Below, piece by piece: positions 60,312 to 64,000 of a DNA stretch of 64,000 nucleotides (position 1 is its first letter; every line of letters begins with the position of its first letter). A program made the translations under genes and the position numbers. The DNA is taken from NCBI RefSeq assembly GCF_027925245.1, contig NZ_BSDP01000001.1, positions 310,001 through 374,000 on the forward strand, given 5' to 3'. The notes beneath the pieces are model-generated. The model worked only from the letters and a program-made list of their open reading frames with translations, was not told the origin of the DNA and ran no database searches. This DNA comes from Agromyces rhizosphaerae (GTDB lineage: Bacteria; Actinomycetota; Actinomycetes; Actinomycetales; Microbacteriaceae).

Positions 60312-61673
60312 TCAGCCCTCGCCCTCCTCGGGCTCGGGCGGGAACACCGCCTCGTCGACGAGCTGACGGATGTACTCGTAGTCGGGGTCCTCGGGCTCGA
60401 TGCCGCTCGCCGGCACCATCTCGAGGTCGACGATCGGGAGCTCCTGGGTCTTGGTCGCGAGGTCGACGAAGTAGCCGAGCATGCTCTGCGGCACGTCGGT
60501 CTTCACGACCTGCGATCCGGCGGCCGCGACGTCCTGGAACTTCGTCAGCACGTTCGCCGGCGTGAACTGGCGGAGCACCGCCTCCTGGATCTGCCGCTGC
60601 CGGAGCATTCGGTCGTAGTCGCTCGTGCCGTGGCGGGACCGCGCGTACCAGAGCGCGTGGTTGCCGTCGAGGTGCTGCTCCCCCGCCGGGATCCACTCGA
60701 GGACGGTCGTGAACGTCTCGTCGGCGTGGATCGGGATGTCCTGCGGCACGTCGATGGTGACGCCGCCGAGCGCGTCGACGAGGTCGGAGAAGCCCTGCAT
60801 GTCGATCAGCACGTAGTACTGGATCGGGAGCCCGGTGATGCCCTCCGCGACGTCGCGCATCGCCTCGATGCCGGGTTCGCTCCCCTCGGCGACCGCGTTC
60901 GGGTACATCTCCGGGCTCTTCAGCTCGACCTCGGTGTAGATCGAGTTGAGCTGGCAGACGTCGACGTCGCAGCCGTTCGCGCCGTACCCGTCGGGGTAGG
61001 CCGCCGCCATCGGCGAGCCCTCCGAGAACGGCGCGTACTGCAGGTCGCGCGGCAGGCCGATCGTGACGGCCTGGCCGGTCTCGGCGTCGACGCTCACGAC
61101 CGAGATGCTGTCGGGGCGGAGGCCGTCGCGGTCGGGTCCGGCGTCGCCGCCCAGCAGCAGGAAGTTGTACTTGCCGTCGATCGGCGGCTCGGGCGGGCCG
61201 GCCACGAACACCGACGACAGGAACCCGCTCGCGCTCGTGGCGACGTACGCCCCGTACGCGGCGGTGCCGGAGAGCCCGACCATGACGGCGAGGCCGAGCA
61301 CGGCGATCGCCGGGCGCGCGAGCGGCGCGGTCTTCACGAGCCGCACGAGGCGCAGCGTGTCGAGCGTCAGCACCACCCAGACGACCGCGTAGAACGCCAG
61401 CACCGCGGCGATCCCCCACAGGGCCAGCGAGTTGCTCGCGAGCGTGTAGACCACGGTCGGCCAGAGCCACCACGCGACGACGGCGACGACGGCGAGCGTC
61501 CAGAGCGCGAGCGTCGCGCCGAGCCCGAACCGGCCGAGCCGGCGGTTGCCCGCGAGCACCTGCGCGGAGCCCGGGACGAGCACGTTCAGGCCAACCAGCC
61601 ACCAGCCGCGGCGCGTCATGAGCGGCCGCGACGACGGGTCCGGGAACCGGATCGGGCTGGCGGTGAGGCTCAT
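60312..61673 (-). CDS. LytR-CpsA-Psr family phosphotransferase
   Basis: Membrane enzyme that attaches polyprenyl-linked wall polysaccharide to peptidoglycan. The 453-residue protein has, unusually, about four N-terminal helices (residues 24-45, 52-73, 83-105, 121-146) where many members have one. The LCP domain follows: [27 protein letters not shown] with the conserved Arg, and [40 protein letters not shown] is the C-terminal signature. The ATG overlaps the purE stop by 4 nt. It is the likely anchoring enzyme for the polymer made upstream, corresponding in position to CpsA of mycobacteria. Confidence 0.92.
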   Translation of the reverse strand: MSLTASPIRFPDPSSRPLMTRRGWWLVGLNVLVPGSAQVLAGNRRLGRFGLGATLALWTLAVVAVVAWWLWPTVVYTLASNSLALWGIAAVLAFYAVVWVVLTLDTLRLVRLVKTAPLARPAIAVLGLAVMVGLSGTAAYGAYVATSASGFLSSVFVAGPPEPPIDGKYNFLLLGGDAGPDRDGLRPDSISVVSVDAETGQAVTIGLPRDLQYAPFSEGSPMAAAYPDGYGANGCDVDVCQLNSIYTEVELKSPEMYPNAVAEGSEPGIEAMRDVAEGITGLPIQYYVLIDMQGFSDLVDALGGVTIDVPQDIPIHADETFTTVLEWIPAGEQHLDGNHALWYARSRHGTSDYDRMLRQRQIQEAVLRQFTPANVLTKFQDVAAAGSQVVKTDVPQSMLGYFVDLATKTQELPIVDLEMVPASGIEPEDPDYEYIRQLVDEAVFPPEPEEGEG

Positions 61674-62176
61674 CGCGCCTGCTTGAGGCGCTCGTTCTTC
61701 TCCTCGACCAGCGCGGCGAGCGCCGTCGCGTACGCGGCGAGTCGCTGCGTCAGCTCGGGGTCGGCGGTCGCGAGGATCTTCGCGGCGATCAGCCCGGCGT
61801 TCTTCGCGCCGCCGATGGAGACGGTCGCGACCGGCACGCCGGCCGGCATCTGCACGATCGACAGCAGCGAGTCGAGCCCGTCGAGCGTCGACAGCGGCAC
61901 GGGGACGCCCACGACCGGGAGCGTGGTCACGCTCGCGAGCATGCCGGGGAGATGGGCGGCGCCGCCGGCGCCGGCGATGATGACGCGGATGCCCCTGTCG
62001 TACGCCTCCTTGCCGTAGGCGATCATCTTCTCCGGTGTGCGGTGCGCGGAGACGACCTCGACCTCGTGCGCGATCCCGAGCTCGTCGAGCACCTCGGACG
62101 CCGCCTGCATGACGCGCCAGTCGGAGTCGGACCCCATCACGACGCCCACGACGGGCGCGTTCGCTGCTTCTGCCAC
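61670..62176 (-). CDS. purE: N5-carboxyaminoimidazole ribonucleotide mutase
   Basis: Class I PurE moves the carboxyl group from N5 to C4 of aminoimidazole ribonucleotide in purine synthesis. The 168-residue protein has [29 protein letters not shown] and the [15 protein letters not shown] loop. The GTG start is followed by EAANAP. It is coupled to the LCP gene by a 4-nt overlap and to purK across 46 nt. Family length and active site are intact. Confidence 0.96.
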   Translation of the reverse strand: MAEAANAPVVGVVMGSDSDWRVMQAASEVLDELGIAHEVEVVSAHRTPEKMIAYGKEAYDRGIRVIIAGAGGAAHLPGMLASVTTLPVVGVPVPLSTLDGLDSLLSIVQMPAGVPVATVSIGGAKNAGLIAAKILATADPELTQRLAAYATALAALVEEKNERLKQAR

Positions 62177-62222
62177 CCGTCGATCGTACGGGCAGAGCCG
62201 CCGAACCGGTGCGCGGCTCGCG

Positions 62223-63353
62223 TCAGTCGGCGAAGACCGCGGCGGCCGCGCGCGCCTGGTACACGACCTCGTCGAGGTCGTCGCCCGAGACGGTCACGTG
62301 CCCGATCTTGCGGCCCGGTCGAGGCGACTTGCCGTAGTTGTGCACCTTGGCGGTCGGGTGCGACGCGAGCATCTCCGGGTACCGGTCGACCATCTCGCCC
62401 TCGGCCGGGCCGCCGAGCACGTTGACCATGACCGACCACGGCTCGCGGCACCCGGTCGCGCCGAGCGGGAGGTCGAGCACGGCGCGCAGGTGCTGCTCGA
62501 ACTGCCCGGTGGTCGCGCCGTCCATGCTCCAGTGCCCGCTGTTGTGCGGGCGCATCGCCAGCTCGTTGACGAGCACCCGGCCGTCGACGGTCTCGAACAG
62601 CTCGACCGCGAGCATGCCCGTGACCTCGAGCCCCTCGGCCACGCGCACGGCGATGTCCTCGGCGAGGTCGGCGACCCGGCCCGCCGAGTGCGGCGCCGGC
62701 GCGATCACCTCGGAGCAGATGCCGTCGACCTGCACGGTCTCCACGACGGGCCACGCCACGATCTCGCCGCTGGGCCGGCGGGCGACCTGCTGGGCGAGCT
62801 CGCGGCGGAAGTCGACGAGCTCCTCCACGAGCAGGGCCCCCGCGTTGCCGTCCTCCGCGAGCGTCGCGAACCACTCCGCGACCTCGGCGGCACGGCGCAC
62901 GACGCGCACGCCCTTGCCGTCGTACCCGCCGCGGGCGGTCTTCACGACCGCGCTGCCGCCGTGCTCGGCGATGAAGTCGTCCAGCTCGGCGGCGGTCTCG
63001 ACCCGGCCCCAGTCGGGCACCGGGAGCCCGAGCTCCGAGAGACGCTCGCGCATGACGAGCTTGTCCTGCGCGACCGCGAGCGCGCCGGGACCGGGGTGCA
63101 CGGCCTCGCCCGCGTCGATGAGCGCGTGCAGCACCTCCTGGGGGACGTGCTCGTGGTCGAAGGTCACGACGTCGACGTCGCGCGCGAACGCCAGCACGGT
63201 GTCGCGGTCGCGGTAGTCGCCGACGGCCGTCGCGGCGAGCGCCGCGGACATGCCCTCCGCCTCCGCGAGCACCCGGATCTCCACGCCCAGCTCCACCGCC
63301 GCGGGGATCATCATCCGGGCCAGCTGGCCGCCACCGATCACTCCGACCCTCAC
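62223..63353 (-). CDS. purK: N5-carboxyaminoimidazole ribonucleotide synthase
   Basis: ATP-grasp enzyme that carboxylates aminoimidazole ribonucleotide to give the PurE substrate. The 376-residue protein has [16 protein letters not shown] at the N-terminus, the ATP-grasp segments [14 protein letters not shown] and [17 protein letters not shown]. The GTG at 63353 has GGAGGG 6 nt upstream. It heads a minus-strand operon purK-purE-LCP. Confidence 0.96.
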   Translation of the reverse strand: MRVGVIGGGQLARMMIPAAVELGVEIRVLAEAEGMSAALAATAVGDYRDRDTVLAFARDVDVVTFDHEHVPQEVLHALIDAGEAVHPGPGALAVAQDKLVMRERLSELGLPVPDWGRVETAAELDDFIAEHGGSAVVKTARGGYDGKGVRVVRRAAEVAEWFATLAEDGNAGALLVEELVDFRRELAQQVARRPSGEIVAWPVVETVQVDGICSEVIAPAPHSAGRVADLAEDIAVRVAEGLEVTGMLAVELFETVDGRVLVNELAMRPHNSGHWSMDGATTGQFEQHLRAVLDLPLGATGCREPWSVMVNVLGGPAEGEMVDRYPEMLASHPTAKVHNYGKSPRPGRKIGHVTVSGDDLDEVVYQARAAAAVFAD

Positions 63354-63385
63354 GTCGCTCCCTCCGGTCCGTCGACAAGCACCCC

Positions 63386-63391
63386 AGTCTA
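63386..63391 (-). promoter_or_regulatory. purK operon -10 box
   Basis: Minus-strand TAGACT about 33 nt before the purK GTG. A TTGnnn -35 is not clear. It lies in the 70-nt gap shared with the gtrA promoter. Confidence 0.5.
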
Positions 63392-63410
63392 TCCGCGTGC
63401 CCACGCCGCC

Positions 63411-63416
63411 TAGGAT
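63411..63416 (+). promoter_or_regulatory. Leaderless promoter of gtrA
   Basis: TAGGAT ends 7 nt before the ATG at 63424. It also contains an upstream ATG at 63415, which is therefore part of the -10 box and not a start. The same hexamer and spacing occur before the gene at 22435. Confidence 0.6.
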
Positions 63417-63423
63417 GTCGCAC

Positions 63424-63987
63424 ATGCCCGCATCCGTCCGCTCCGCGCTCGCGCGCGCGTGGCACGGCGTGATCGCGTACGCGCTCAAGTTCGGCGTGGT
63501 GGGCCTGCTGGGGCTCGTCGTGGACGTCGGCGTGTTCAACCTGCTCCGCCTCGGCGTGCTCGGCGACGACGGCTGGGCGCAGTCCGCCCTCGGGGCGAAG
63601 ACCATCTCCACGAGCATCGCGATCGTCTTCAACTGGCTCGGCAACCGCTACTGGACCTTCCGCAGGCACCGCCGCCGGAACTACCTGCGCGAGTTCGCCG
63701 AGTACCTGGCCGTCTCGCTCGGCGGCATGGCGATCGCGCTCATCTGCCTCTGGATCAGCCACCACGTGCTCGGCTACACCAGCCTGCTCGCCGACAACAT
63801 CGCGTCGAACGTGATCGGCCTGGGGCTCGGCACGCTCTTCCGCTTCGCGCTGTACCGCTGGTGGGTCTTCGGCCACCACCGCTCCGACGGGCTCTCCGAG
63901 CTCGCGCGGGTCGAGGAGGCCGAGCGCGCGCTCTTCGAGGAGCCCGGCGCCGATCGCGGCGACGCGGAGCCCGCGCGCGGCCGCTGA
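63424..63987 (+). CDS. GtrA family membrane protein
   Basis: A 187-residue protein with four helices (about 18-40, 55-72, 92-112, 120-140), of the GtrA family that helps translocate polyprenyl-phosphate sugars. The first helix reads ALKFGVVGLLGLVVDVGVFN and the family motif NWLGNRYWTFRRH follows. The C-terminal tail is acidic. The partner GT2 may be the one at 47500, whose product it could flip, though they are 15 kb apart. It is divergent from purK, as in mycobacteria. Confidence 0.88.
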   Translation: MPASVRSALARAWHGVIAYALKFGVVGLLGLVVDVGVFNLLRLGVLGDDGWAQSALGAKTISTSIAIVFNWLGNRYWTFRRHRRRNYLREFAEYLAVSLGGMAIALICLWISHHVLGYTSLLADNIASNVIGLGLGTLFRFALYRWWVFGHHRSDGLSELARVEEAERALFEEPGADRGDAEPARGR

Positions 63988-64000
63988 CGCCGAGTCCCCC

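Noticed and set aside
63415..63423. ATG at 63415 as the gtrA start
   Set aside because: It is part of the TAGGAT -10 box; the next ATG (63424) is at leaderless distance.

Overview
The window is a chromosomal segment of a high-GC Gram-positive bacterium, most likely an actinobacterium of the family Microbacteriaceae (Agromyces-like; the genus is a guess). The signs are very high GC with G/C in nearly every third codon position, a WhiB regulator, the MtrAB-LpqB signalling set, many GTG starts, 1-8 nt gaps or 4-nt ATGA/GTGA overlaps between genes, and TANNNT -10 boxes placed 6-8 nt before start codons (leaderless transcripts). Coding density is very high. No gene-free stretch exceeds about 190 nt. 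I see no tRNA, rRNA, CRISPR array, insertion sequence, integrase or phage gene.

Region 1 (1-13903) is housekeeping. On the minus strand lie secA (3' end outside the window), the hibernation factor hpf, comF and lpqB-mtrB-mtrA. Divergently, on the plus strand, is a five-gene membrane/AAA operon: a GDPD-membrane-domain protein, DUF4129, DUF4350, MoxR ATPase and DUF58.

Region 2 (13932-18712) looks like an accessory insertion. It holds a phytoene-dehydrogenase-like FAD oxidoreductase coupled to a lipase-maturation-factor protein, then an MFS exporter divergent from an ArsR-type regulator with a shared operator/promoter. Region 3 (18762-32749) returns to conserved genes: SpoIIM, RDD, ahcY, DUF3499, a zincin-fold protein without its zinc motif, DUF5719, a giant GT2-membrane protein, whiB, galE, a GlxA-type regulator, manA and an acyl-CoA dehydrogenase.

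Region 4 (32787-60288) is a roughly 27-kb cell-wall polysaccharide locus. It has two tandem O-antigen-ligase-like proteins, an HAD sugar-phosphatase/mutase-like protein, nine glycosyltransferases, a secreted repeat protein, a Wzm/Wzt ABC exporter, a nitroreductase / flippase-like / pyruvyltransferase / GT2 / GT-C module, a second GT-C protein, and the full dTDP-L-rhamnose set rmlA, rmlC, rmlB, rmlD. Region 5 (60312-63987) has the LytR-CpsA-Psr ligase that probably attaches the polymer to peptidoglycan, then purE, purK and gtrA.

The backbone order (secA, hpf, comF, lpqB, mtrB, mtrA, ahcY, manA, DUF3499, zincin, whiB, acyl-CoA dehydrogenase, LCP, purE, purK, GtrA) parallels, from memory, the M. 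tuberculosis Rv3240c-Rv3277 neighbourhood. The polysaccharide locus and region 2 therefore read as lineage-specific insertions into an ancient actinobacterial block. Working together, ManA, GalE and RmlABCD would supply sugars, the GT2/GT-B enzymes build the glycan on a lipid carrier, Wzm/Wzt and the flippase-like proteins move it, GT-C and Wzy-like proteins extend or decorate it outside, PssM-like pyruvylation adds charge, and LCP anchors it.
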